Source of the DNA: Panicum virgatum | Lineage: Eukaryota; Streptophyta; Magnoliopsida; Poales; Poaceae | Assembly: GCF_016808335.1 (NCBI RefSeq) | Contig: NC_053141.1 | Coordinates: 26,836,261 to 26,900,260 of the forward strand | Reading direction: 5' to 3' | Length of the DNA stretch: 64,000 nt | In this document: positions 31,784 through 42,729 of the stretch, one piece after another | Position numbering within the stretch: the first letter of the stretch is position 1 | How the letters are laid out: each line of letters opens with the position of its first letter | The notes under the pieces: model-generated | The model's input: only the letters and a program-made list of their open reading frames with translations | Databases searched by the model: none | Told to the model about the DNA's origin: nothing | Position numbers and translations under genes: made by a program

Positions 31784-32145
31784 AAAACCATCGAGAAGTT
31801 TAAAAAATGAATGTTTCGGATCATGAATATGTCGTTAACCTTGATCCTTCAGTGAAAACACTGCTATTCGGGGCTAGCATCGATATCCACGATGCGGTGC
31901 GGTATATATGAGGATGCGATGAAGGAGTACGGTCTTGGTCCCAATTATAAAATCCACACCTTTGAGCGAGTTGAGAATGAAATTATCCGGACCAAGGCCG
32001 TACTCCTTCATCGGGTCCTATTGTACCGCACTGTGTCGTGGATGTCAATACTAGCCCCGAATATCAGTGTTATCACTGCAGGGTCAAGGTTAATGACATA
32101 GAGATCTTTCGAAACATACATTTTTTCTTCTCGATGATTTTAGAA
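31784..32145. repeat. Long foldback inside the CACTA element
   Basis: The left arm (about 31784-31941) and the right arm (about 31989-32145) are reverse complements over roughly 155 bases with scattered mismatches. A loop of 47 bases separates them. Innermost pairing is GGAGTACGGTCTTGGTCC with GGACCAAGGCCGTACTCC. A transcript through it would form a hairpin able to feed small-RNA production. Confidence 0.88.
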
Positions 32146-32378
32146 AAAGTGAGACTGAAACAAAGCCGCGAACATTGATTGCGCATCCCTTATGGCGTGG
32201 AACGACGTGTTCGCGTTGAACTGAAGAGTGTCAAAAAATTATAGTTTACAATTTATGTTTTCATTTTAATTCTAATAATTTGTTTAGGTTTTTACATTTA
32301 TCTGATTAGTGTACTCAAATTAGTTTTGTTTCTTAGTGAGACATATAATTGACATGTTATTAATATTACTTATTAGAA

Positions 32379-32738
32379 ATGCCTTTGCAACATGATGCCT
32401 TTGAGCGTAGAGCTGTGGCTCGGGCGGCGGTACGCAATCGATTGGAGCGCACCGGTCATTCGCTTGAGTTCCACTCTATAGAGCGTGTTGGTCTTGTTAG
32501 CGGTCGTATTCCTCATTTGATTAAGAAAGCTTTTCATATATTCTCCCTTGGCAAAGAAAGCCGTAAATTTTATCGTGAATTTAATGTCGAGTTGCATGGT
32601 ACTGATGATGATCGTGAGTTGATGGCTCGATATAATGCAAGACTTGAAGAGTCGGGGCTGGCGGAATATGACCGTTCTGTGTCAAGACTTCGCGAGGCAG
32701 TTCACGAGGCATTGGTCCAAAGATCTCATGATGAGTAA
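32379..32738 (+). CDS. Small unrecognised ORF in the CACTA element
   Basis: 119 codons from ATG (in TTAGAAATGCC) to TAA, without stop codons although the following tnp2 gene has many. The product is charged and helical: Arg-rich start (ERRAVARAAVRNRLERTGHS), a middle with HLIKKAFHIFSLGKESRKFY and a tail with YDRSVSRLREAVHEALVQ. I do not recognise it. It could be an extra CACTA exon, with the CTTATTAG just upstream as a possible acceptor, or a captured fragment. Confidence 0.4.
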   Translation: MPLQHDAFERRAVARAAVRNRLERTGHSLEFHSIERVGLVSGRIPHLIKKAFHIFSLGKESRKFYREFNVELHGTDDDRELMARYNARLEESGLAEYDRSVSRLREAVHEALVQRSHDE

Positions 32739-33803
32739 TTTGTATTTGGTAGCTAGCATGTAGTGTAATGTATATATTAATTTGGACTTCTATTTATCAT
32801 GTTGTGTAATTTAAGCATGTAGTGTAATGTATCTATTAATTTAGACTTCAATTAATTTTGTATTTCGATGTTAAATTCGCAGAAATGACTTTTGTATTTC
32901 ATTATGTTGTGTGCCAAATTAAATGATATGAATACAAGTAAAATAATATTATTACTTAATACAAAATTGTAGATCGATGGACCGACAATGGATGTACGGC
33001 GACCAGTGCACCATGGCGTGGATTAATGGTCTAAAGTCTTTTCTTGATGCGGCGAAGGCCCACAAGTCATCGAAAGGTTTTATGTGTTGTCAGTGCCGTG
33101 TTTGCCAAAATAAAAAGGAATACTCTAAGAGAAGCACTTTACACGTCCACATTTATGAAAAGAATTTTATGGATAACTATTACTACTGGAAATCGCATGT
33201 TTCCCTGGGGTTTGAATTCCTAGGGAAAAGATGAAAAACGGTAGGGAACATGTTTCCCTAGGATATTTGGTGGGGAATGTTTCCTAAGGCTATATTCGAC
33301 GGGAAAGGGTCTACTGCCCTATGGTTTCCTGGGAAACCGTAGGGAGCTCTTCTTTCCCTAGGAAACTGGTTCCTAAGGAAAGGTCTGGGTACATCTCCCC
33401 TCCATCCCACGTGTAAAGTCTCTGCCAACGTGTAAAGGTAGTTTCCCTAGAACTTTCTCTAGGACTTATTACTCTAGGGAGTGTTTTGTTCAAACTATTT
33501 AACCACCTCCTATACAAATTTAAATTTGAAACAAATACAGAATTTATATTTGAATTCGCATCTTATTTTTTCTAAAAAACAAAATCAAATACATGTGAAT
33601 GGGAACAATAGCATTGATTTCATAAGATGAAACATTCACGTAGGTAACAGCTTAACAATACAAGCTTGATGGTCCACTAATACTGAAGCTCCATGGTTCA
33701 CTAATACAAGCATTATGGTCCACTAATATTAGTTGCAAAATAACATCTTACAAGCTGACTCACTAAGTGACATAGACTAAATATGCTTGCTTAACCAAAG
33801 TTG

Positions 33804-36800
33804 CTATGGAAATAATGGGAAGTCTTCCTCTACTGGTGGAGAGTAGGTACCCCCACCACTTGTAGTTGCATTCACATGGCTGCGAAAGTTTCCACTTGCG
33901 ATCCTACTCAATGTTTCTTCAAGAGTTTCCATTCCTACAGATGAGGCAAAGTTACCAACCTGTGCAATTAAACAAGCAACGAATTAAACAGCAGATGAGG
34001 CAATCATTATCTTTGTTTGTTTCAGAATCAGAAAAACATGAAGTCTGATTTATGTGGACATTTCAAACACTTTTCTACCCGACAAATTGGCCCAAGTCAA
34101 CATTTTCACACCAAATATTTAGAATGACATTATATACCAACATTGGAACATGCAGTAATGAAATACAATACATTGTGTAGGTAGGCCTCAAATTGTCTTA
34201 GAAGGAAAATTTCAGAAAACATTCTTTCTTAGGAATTTAGAATATGAGATGTATCACACTTTGATGTATCATTGAGATGCATAACTCTTTGGTGGAAAAT
34301 AGCGGTCATCTCCCATACAGGAGCAAGAGAAGGTTATGCTCCAAATATTTCAATAACATGCAACCACACTTAAAGATTAACAAAGTGACATACTAATAAT
34401 CAAACTTACATTTTCAGGTGAGGGATTTGGAGATGGTGAAACAACATATCTGGGAGCCGGAGGTGGCGGTGGCAGGGGAGAAGGAACACTTGTGGCTGGC
34501 ATACCAGTATGCAAAGCAACACTCTGTATTTCAACGATGCATCATATATAATCAGAAAGTAGCTCAATTGGTACAAAGCTGAACAGAGATGGTTGAATGT
34601 CATATCTCACCTCCATAAAGCTTTGCAAACTTTGAAATTGAGACTGTACAGTTCTACCCCACTCCAGCATGCTTTGGGCATAATCCTTGGCCAATTTGCT
34701 ATCATGAGCTTCCTTTCTTATATGTTCTTGTTCCTCTTGACATTGACACCTAGCAGCCATTATAGAGGCATGACTTCGCTTCAACTCTGGAAGAGCTTCT
34801 CTGTCATTGATGGTCCCATTAAATGTAGCCCATTTGCCATGTGCCCGACCGCAAGAGCACTAATAAACAGCTCTGAAATCCACCGGCGAATGCAACCAAT
34901 CAAAATTCGGTCCATTTAACTCGATGGCCTTGGATATGTATTTCTCCTATACAATGCAGAAATTAATGTGTGAATATTTGCAAACAGAAGGGAAAAGCTG
35001 CATGAGGAAACAATAATTGTACATATATAGAAGAGTGTGTTGAGGAGTTACCAAGCATGTTGTGGCTTCTTCTGTGTTGAGTGAAATAAGATCTTCAAGA
35101 TTTCGGCCTTTGTGAGTATGGACCCAAGCCTCAAGTTCAGATACAACTCTCCCTAATTTCTTAGACTACAATAACAAGAGCCACAAATCAAATGTGTTGT
35201 TGCAATAACAAGAACCACAAGAACTGTTTCAGAAATTTTCAGCAATAAATGAACACTAACCATCTTCTGTCGTATTACTGCAATGGAATTGGATCCTCCT
35301 CTGTGAGGTTTAAATCTCCTGCTCAAGCAATTTTGACGATTTTTCTCAGACCTTTCCTTGAACTTAGGACTGCTCCATTCAGTGGCCAAAGCATCCCAAC
35401 AGTCTTGTTTGCACCAAATAAGCCGTTGGGCAATGTACTCCTCCTGTGTCAAATAGAACCGCCCGACAATCTTGTCACAAATTTTTCTTCCCTCCACTAT
35501 GCGAAAATGATCCATTGTAGCAGTGATTCTTGCATAATACATGATGCTTCCTAGCAGGTCTGAGCAGCAAGAACCAACAACCCCTCTTGATTCATCTTCT
35601 TTAGCTGGGTTGAATCTAAACCTTTCCTGCAAAAGTGAACAAGCCAAAAAAAAAAGCAAAAGAGATCAATAGACTACAATTATCTTTGCCCAGATTTGGC
35701 AACATAAAAGTTAAGCATTTGGCAACATAAAAGTTAAGCATGCTTGGCAGACCATGCATATTCAAGGTCAAATGTACTACGGATGATCAGGTTTTCAGGG
35801 CTAACTTCAAGAAAAACGCTAGTTCTTAAAGGATAAACACAATAACATGACCTGCACAGCATATTCAATTAACATAATTACCAAAAATGCTTCAATAATA
35901 GTATCAGCAACGGATTTCCCAGCTGAGTCCTTTGCTGCTTGGAAATGCTTCCATGTTGTTGCAACTACAGTCTTCCTTCTAGTATGACCACAACTAGTAT
36001 GCTGATTTATCTAATTTAGTGTACTACTGTACTTACTGCACATATTCATCCATTTCAGTCAAGTTTGTGAAGATATAAATCATTGCCATCTTGTACTCTT
36101 CAACAGTTAGAAATCAGGACACTCCTCTACCGGTCTTCCATCCACGCACTTGGAACAAGCTAAGGGTACAACCACATCCATCAAAATTTATTAGTAGATC
36201 AATTGCACAATGCACATTAAAAAAATAATGATTGATTAGGACATAAAAAAGCTGAGAACAGTGAAGTTTTCTTCTCACCTTCAGGCCTTCCTTGCACTGC
36301 AACGCAGGTACCCTTTCCCCTTCGCAACTTGGCTCGGTGCAGCTTGATGGGGTGAGGCGGAGGTCGACGACGAGGACGAGGTGGAGGTCGACCCCCACGT
36401 GCTCTTGAAGGGCGATGACCCGCAGCCGCCGGGGATGGATGTGGTTGCAGTTTGCTTGGCGCCGCCGCCCTTGACGTCGACGAGGGGAAGGAGAGCTTGC
36501 TGGGCGCCCCTGAGGATGAGGAGGGCAAGGAGATGAGGGCGCCCCTGGCCGGCCGCCGCCGCTGCCCAAGGATGAGGAGGGGGAGGGGGTGGGGTGCAGG
36601 TGGCCGGCCGCCACCGCTGCAAGACAAGGAGGGAAGGAGATTGGGGGCGCCCCTTGCCGGCCGCCGCCGCTGCAGGACGAGGAGGGATGGAGATTGGGGG
36701 CGCCCCTGGCCGGCCGCCACCGCTGCCCGAGGACGAGGAGGGGGACGGGATGGGGTGCAGGTAGCCGGCCGCCGCCGCTGCAGGATGAGGAGGGGAAGGA

Positions 36801-36858
36801 GATGGATTTGGAAGAGATGGGGCGCACAGGTAGCCGCAGCAATGGATTTGGGCGCCAC
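33804..36858 (-). pseudogene. Plant transposase (Transposase_24, Ptta/En-Spm type)
   Basis: Supported minus-strand exons are 35626-35261, 35165-35052, 34946-34611, 34523-34410 and 33959-33804, with GT-AG borders and a stop at 33806-33804. They read DHFRIVEGRKICDKIVGRFY, WDALATEWSSPKFKERSEKN, RFKPHRGGSNSIAVIRQKM, SELEAWVHTHKGRNLEDL, then a coiled region (CQCQEEQEHIRKEAHDSKLA) and a proline-rich end, the order usual for this plant transposase family. A likely first exon (ATG about 36858) is Pro/Arg-rich with internal repeats, and how it joins at 35626 is unresolved. A TAG near 34860 interrupts the third of these exons (AVY-stop-CSCGRAHGKW). It would act on the TACTA ends. Confidence 0.75.
36545..36800. 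repeat. About 54-bp GC-rich tandem repeats, five units
   Basis: GGCCGGCCGCC-type cores recur at about 36547, 36602, 36656, 36708 and 36763, giving the putative first exon repeated LQRRRPA(R/T) peptides on the minus strand. Confidence 0.8.
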
Positions 36859-36948
36859 CGGAATTGGCTAGGTGGGGAAGATAGAAGAATTTGGCGGCGG
36901 CGGAGTAAAAAATTGGTGAGGCGCAAGGATTCCCTACAGTTTTTTATA

Positions 36949-37206
36949 CTCCCTCCGTCCCAAAATAAGTGTACATCTCGCATTTCGAGGAGTCAAACAC
37001 TTTAAAGTTTGACCAAATATATATTAAAAAAATATTAATGATTATAATACTAAACAAACATCATTAGATTAATCACATCATATATTTTCATGACAAACTT
37101 GTTTAGAAACACAAATGTTAATATTATTTTTTATATATACAGTCAAACTTAAAATTTGTTGACTTCTCGAAATACGAGATAAGCACTTATTTTGGGACGG
37201 AGGGAG
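36949..37206. mobile_element. Stowaway MITE in the TACTA element
   Basis: CTCCCTCCGTCCCAAAATAAG and its inverted copy TTATTTTGGGACGGAGGGAG bound 258 bp, with TA on each side (36947-36948, 37207-37208). It is inserted just upstream of the putative transposase first exon. Confidence 0.92.
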
Positions 37207-40200
37207 TACATTCCTAGGGAAATATTACATCTGGCTGCTACCGTGGCAGCGGGCGCCGAGCTCATCCTGACAAAATGTGTGGTGTGGTAGGGAAACGCCG
37301 ACTGTCCCTAGGAAATCTGCAAAACGGTAGGGAAATAAAGTTTCCCTACGGTTTTGAGGTGTAGTTCTAGGAAACAAAATAGTTCCTAGGGTTGTACAAT
37401 ATTTCCTAGGGAACAAAATTAACCCTAGGGAAATATGCGATTTCCAATAGTATATACTCTTTGGACTAAGCACGATGAACCTGGAGTTGTGATGCAAGAT
37501 GGTGAAGAAGATGATGATCATAATATTGCAGACTGGGCTCATCTATATGAAGTGGGAGCCATTGAAGATGAACCCATGGACGATACTGAAGAAATGGACG
37601 AGGCTGGAGAAAATGCAGCAGAAGACCAACCACTTGATGAATTATGTCAGGTTCTAGTGGATTCACAAAGAGAATGTTAAACATTTAATGAGTCAAAGAA
37701 GTTTGAGAAGATATTGGAGGATCACAAAAAATTATTGTATCCAGATTGCAAGCAGGGCCTTAAAAAGTTGGGTACCACACTTGAAATGCTGCAGTGGAAG
37801 GCAGCTAATAGTGTCACCGATAAGGGATTTGAGGAGCTACTTGAAATCATAAAAAACATGCTTACAGAGGGGGAATGAACTGCCCTCTACAACATACGAA
37901 GCAAAGAAGGTTGTTTGCCCTCTTGGATTGGAGGTACAGAAAATTCACGCATGTTCTAACGATTGTATTCTCTATCGAGGCGAAGAATATGAGAAATTGG
38001 ATGCTTGTCCTGTCTGTGATGCAAAATGGTACAAGATCAGGAAAAATGATCCTGGTGAGGTCGACGGGAAGCCCGTCAAGAAAAAAGTTCCCGTTAAGGT
38101 GATGTGGTATTTCCGAGTAATACCACATTTGAAACGCTTATTCAGAAATAAATCCAATGCTAAATTGATGCGGTGGCACAAAGAAGAGCGTAAGCAAGAT
38201 CAGATGCTGAGACACCCTGTGGAAGGGTCCCAGTGGAGAAATGTGGATAGAGAATTCCCAAATTTTGATAATGACCCAAGGAACATAAGGTTCGGTTTAA
38301 GTACAGACGGAATGAATCCATTCGGCGAGTGGGGCAGCAATCACAGTACATGGCCTGTGACCCTCTGTATGTTCAACCTTCCTTCTTGGCTATGCGTGAA
38401 GCGGAAGTACATGATGATGTCGGTGCTTATCCAAGGCCCAAAACAACCGGACAATGATATTGACGTGTACTAAGACCGTTGGTTGATGAACTTTTGCTGC
38501 TGTGGAAGGAGGAAGGTGTACGTGTTTGGGACGAGTACAAACAGGAAAATTTTGACCTGTGAGCATTGCTTTTTATTACCATCAATGATTGGGCTGCACT
38601 TAGCAATCTATCCGGACAGTCGAATAAGAGATACCATGCATGCACTCATTATCTAGAAGAAACCGATAGCTTGTATCTAAAAAATTGTAAGAAGGTCGTG
38701 TACATGGGTCATCGTCGATTCCTTCCCCTCAACTACCCCTTGAGAAGAAAAGAAAAACATTTCAAAGGGGAACTAGAAACTCGTGCTAAGCCTATGTTCT
38801 GAAACGGGAAGCGTGTTTTCTCGAAGGTGAAGGATGTCCATGCCGTGTTTGGAAAGGGTCGTGGAAAGGGTCGTGGAAGCCAACAAGTTCCGAATGATGA
38901 AAATGGCTATGCCCCAATGTGGAAGAAGAAGTCCATACTATGGGAGCTCACATATTGGGAAGTCTTGGAGGTCCGCAACACAATTGACGTGATACACTTG
39001 ACGAAGAATCTTTGCGTGAACCTGCTAGGATTCCTCGGTACGTATGGACAGTAAAAAGATACACTGGAAGCAAGACGTGATTTGAAAGAAACAAAACAAC
39101 GAGAAGACCTACGTCATGAGAAGAGAGAAAATAGACAGCACTAGTTACGTCCTGCTAGCTACACTCTCAGCAAAGAGGAGAAGAAAATCATGTTTGATTG
39201 CTTGAACAGTATGAAGGTACCGTACGCTTACTCCTCGAATATGCAAGGAAAAATTAATATGAAAGAGCAAAAGTTCACAAACTTAAAGTCTCATGATTGC
39301 CACGTTCTGATGACCAAATTGCTTCCAGTCGCGCTGAGGGGTATTCTACCAGAAAATGTAAGATTAGCAGTAGTGAAGCTATGTACCTTTCTTAATGAAA
39401 TTTCGCAGAAGGCAATTGATCCAAACAAGCTCACAAGGCTACAGAATGATGTGGTCCAATGTCTTGACAGTTTTGAGATGGTCTTTCCACCTTCGTTCTT
39501 TAATATTGTGACCCATCTCCTAGTTCATATTGTGAAAGACATAAATATTTTAGGCCCTGTATTTCTATACAATATGTTCCCTTTCGAGAGATACATGGCA
39601 GTCTTAAAGAAGTACGTTCGGAATCGTTCTTGGCCAGAAGGATGTATCACCAAGGGCTACGAAATAGAGGAGGCCATTGAGTTTTTTGTTGATTTCATTG
39701 ACGAACTTAGTCCGATTGGAGTCCCCATGTCACGCTATGATAGGCGACTGAAAGGAAAGGGCACATTAGGTAAGAAATCTAATATGCACATCCCTGAAAG
39801 TGAAATCTGCAAAGCAAATTTCACCGTTCTACAGAATTCATCCTTCGTGGCCCCATATACGGATGGGCACATGAATATTGTCCGGTCTGAAAACATAGGG
39901 AAGTCTGAGACCTGGATTACACATCATCACATAGATACCTTTGCGGTTTGGCTTAGAAGGAAACTCATGGATGATAGCACGATTGATGTACAACTGTAAT
40001 GGCTTGCTAGGGGACCATCGGCCACAATCATCCAATACCAAGGGTATGAAATCAATGGATATACATTTTACATAAGAGCCCAAGATGAAAAGAGCACGAA
40101 CCAAAATAGTGGTGTGCGTATTGATGCAATAGGCCATGATGGAAATAAGGACATCTACTTTGGTGTCATAGAGGAAATATGGGAGCTAGACTATGGGCCT

Positions 40201-40490
40201 TTGAAGATTCCTATGTTTCGGTGCCAATGGGTAAATCGAGTTGGAGGCGGCGGAACGACAAACTAGTATGGGATGGCAATAGTGGACTTCAAAAAAATTG
40301 GATATAAAGACGAACCATTCTTCCTCGGCAAGGATGTGACGCAGGTGTTCTATGCGAAGGACATGGCAAGCAAACCTAAGAAAAATCAAGGCAAGTCCGA
40401 CGACGAGCCAAAACGCCACATAGTTCTTCCAGGAAAAAGAAAAATCATTGGAGTTGAAGACAATTCGGACAAGTCAGAAGACTTTGATTA

Positions 40491-40794
40491 GTTTGATGAC
40501 CGTCCTCCATTCTCGGTCGATGTTGACCCCAGCATCCTGTTATCCAAAGAGGATGCTCCTTAAAAAAGGATGCTCCTTACTTGCGCCGTGATCATGATCA
40601 AGGGACATTCATAAAAAGAAAGATTATCAACGTTCCATTAAATAATGATGTGTAATTAATATGTTGTACTTTGATTTTTATGTGACCAAGTGATTGATGT
40701 AATATATTTGAAACTTATTTTGAACTCAATATGTTGTGATGTAAAGTATAAAACTATTAATTTTTATAGTTACAATAGTATTTTTTTCATTTTT
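40491..40794. other. CACTA inter-genic region, no gene
   Basis: AT-rich sequence between the two CACTA genes; the tnp2 coding frame fades out near 40570. Confidence 0.5.
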
Positions 40795-41130
40795 TATGCA
40801 TTTGTATAATACTTTAGACACTAAAACACATTTGACACAATAATATAACAAATTTTGAGCTCAATACGATAAATTAAGTGCTTAAATAGTAAATATATGC
40901 ATTTGTATGCATTTGTATAATACTTTACACACTAAAAACACATTTGACACACTAATATAACAAATTTTGAACTCAATACGATAAATTAAGTGCTTAAATA
41001 GTAAATATATGCATTTTTATGCATTTGTATAATACTTTACACACTAAAAACACATTTGACACACTAATATAACAAATTTTGAACTCAATATGATAAATTA
41101 AGTGCTTAAATAGTAATTTATCTATTTTCT
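40795..41130. repeat. 112-bp AT-rich tandem repeat, three copies
   Basis: Units start TATGCATTTGTATAATACTT at about 40795, 40907 and 41019. GATAAATTAAGTGCTTAAAT recurs at 40868, 40980 and 41092, an exact 112-bp period. Confidence 0.88.
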
Positions 41131-41369
41131 AGGCTTTTATTAAATTTATTGCACATAACATATTTAAATGAATTGAAATTTAGTGTCAATACTTTGAATT
41201 TAGTGCAAAGACTAATACTTATTAAGATTAACGTATGTTTAACAAAAATAATATAATTTTGCATGGTGAAAATAGTACATATATCGTTTATTGAATTTTA
41301 TTGCACATAAAACATATTTAGACGAATTACAAAACAATTACAAAACTGAAAAAGGCAGAATCATTTTGG

Positions 41370-41990
41370 GCGTTTAGTACCGGGCCATGGTTGCAGCCGG
41401 TACTAAACTGCCTGCAATAAAGGGGGGATCGGGGACTTAGCCATTTTCGATCCTCCCATTCATCGCCCGCTCGTCGTCGTCGTCCCCGCTGCGCCGTCCC
41501 ATCCTTCGCGCCGCCGCCCCCGTGCGCCGCCGCTCCGGGCCGTCTCCTCCCTCTACGCCGCCGCTTCGACCCGCGGATTTCCACTGCGGCACTCGATCCG
41601 GGCCGCCTCGCCCACGCCGCCGCCCCCGTGCACCGCCGCCACCGTCCCTCGGTCCGTCGTCGTCGATCGTTCGCGTCGCCACCGCGCCGCCGCCCCCTCC
41701 ACGCACCGTCATCCTCCTCGCCGTCGTTCCGCCGCATCCGCGCGACGCCACCGCCCTCCTCTACGCCGGCCGCCGCTCGGCGCCGCCGTGTCGTGCGCCT
41801 CCTCCTCGGCGTTACGCCGCCGCCACGCCGCCGCTCGACCTCCTCGCCGCTCCCGTGCCTCGCCACGTCTGCCGCCGCCGTGGGTAACAAGGTCGCCGGC
41901 CACCCCCCTCCCCTACCCCCGATGCCCCCGCCGTGCGCCGGCCCAGCGTGCCGCCGGTAGCAGGATGCTGCGTCAGCCCTCTTGGGGGCT
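41370..41990 (+). promoter_or_regulatory. Probable promoter/leader of the second CACTA gene
   Basis: A subterminal-type repeat pair (TTTAGTACCGG...CCGGTACTAAA at 41376-41410) precedes about 530 bp of extremely CG-rich DNA with CGCCGC runs, after which AT-rich sequence resumes. Similar CG islands lie at 49080-49650 and 52545-52980 in the other CACTA pieces. The long frames in it on both strands look like composition artefacts. Confidence 0.4.
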
Positions 41991-42039
41991 GACGTCAGCA
42001 TTTTTTATCAGGATAAATGATGGAAAATTATGGAAATGT

Positions 42040-42275
42040 AGATAAATTTTGAAAAATTATGGAAAATTATGGAAAATGTAGAGAAATTATGGAAAATTTA
42101 GAGAAATTATGGATAAATATGGAAAATTATGGAAAATGTAGAGAAATTATGGATAATTATTTAAAATGTATAAAAAATTATGGAAAATGTAGAGGAATTA
42201 TGGAAAATGTATGGAAAATTTTGAAAAAATTATGGAAAATGTAGATAAATTATGGAAAATGTATGGAAAATTATT
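42040..42275 (+). repeat. ATTATGGAAAATGTAGA short tandem repeats
   Basis: A 15-20 base unit around TTATGGAAAATGTAGAGAAA is repeated about a dozen times with variation, probably in an intron or leader of the second CACTA gene. Confidence 0.75.
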
Positions 42276-42729
42276 GCTTAGGTATATTATACAGAAGTAT
42301 GTCTTTATATCTTGTAGTAATTATGGATATTATACAAAAATCTTGTATATTGTAGAAAACTTCATGTCTTTATGGGCTTCACATTTATTGTTTTATTTGG
42401 TATTGTTGAATTGTGTATGTTATGAAATATATATGATGTAAATTTTGTCTTGTACAACTTTATCTATTGAATTTCTAATTTTCTTTGTAAATTTTAGTTT
42501 GCTATACTATAAATAGGTGTAATTAGTAGAAAATCTTAGAAAATTCAGGTCATATTTTATAAAATTCGAGGGCACATTGTATATAAGATGTATATGATGT
42601 AAATTTTAGAAATTTTGTCCATGTATGCGTTGTACGACTTTATCGAAGGTGCACTTGTAATTTTTTTATACATTGTTAATTAGTACAAAATTGCATGTCA
42701 AACATATATTGATTCACATAAGAAACGAA

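Larger units (their letters stand above)
33181..37452 (-). mobile_element. Nested element with TACTA...TAGTA termini
   Basis: The left end TACTACTGGAAATCGCATGT and the right end read inward, TACTATTGGAAATCGCATAT, match over about 26 bases, and TAT flanks both sides (33178-33180, 37453-37455). Removing the element and one TAT restores the tnp2 frame (MDNY then TLWTKH), so the boundaries are exact. CCCTAGGGAA / TTCCCTAGG subterminal repeats lie at 33205-33490 and 37210-37435. The 3-bp duplication and the terminus CTACTGGAAA suggest a CACTA-superfamily relative with T in place of the first C. It encodes a Transposase_24-type gene. Confidence 0.88.
32977..40490 (+). pseudogene. CACTA tnp2-class transposase, interrupted and decayed
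   Basis: The first exon (ATG 32977) encodes the Transpos_assoc domain (MDRQWMY; GFMCCQCRVCQNKKEY) up to MDNY at 33180. The frame then resumes at 37453 with TLWTKHDEPGVVMQDG after the nested element. Next comes the tnp2 core: HACSNDCILYRGEEYEKLDA, CPVCDAKWYK, FRVIPHLKRLF, MRWHKEER, FGLSTDGMNPFG and WPVTLCMFNLPSW. A DUF4218 region (39190-39999, KSHDCHVLMTKLLPVALRG; ERYMAVLKKYVRNR) and a DUF4216 region (about 40000-40300, LKIPMFRCQWV) follow. Stops or shifts occur at about 37679, 38472, 38562, 38800, 39052, 39141, 39997 and 40265, so no transposase can be made. An intact version would bind the subterminal repeats and excise CACTA elements. Confidence 0.88.

Noticed and set aside
41327..42001. 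224-codon Gly/Arg-rich frame on the minus strand
   Set aside because: CG-rich leader of the CACTA second gene with open frames in all directions and no domain.
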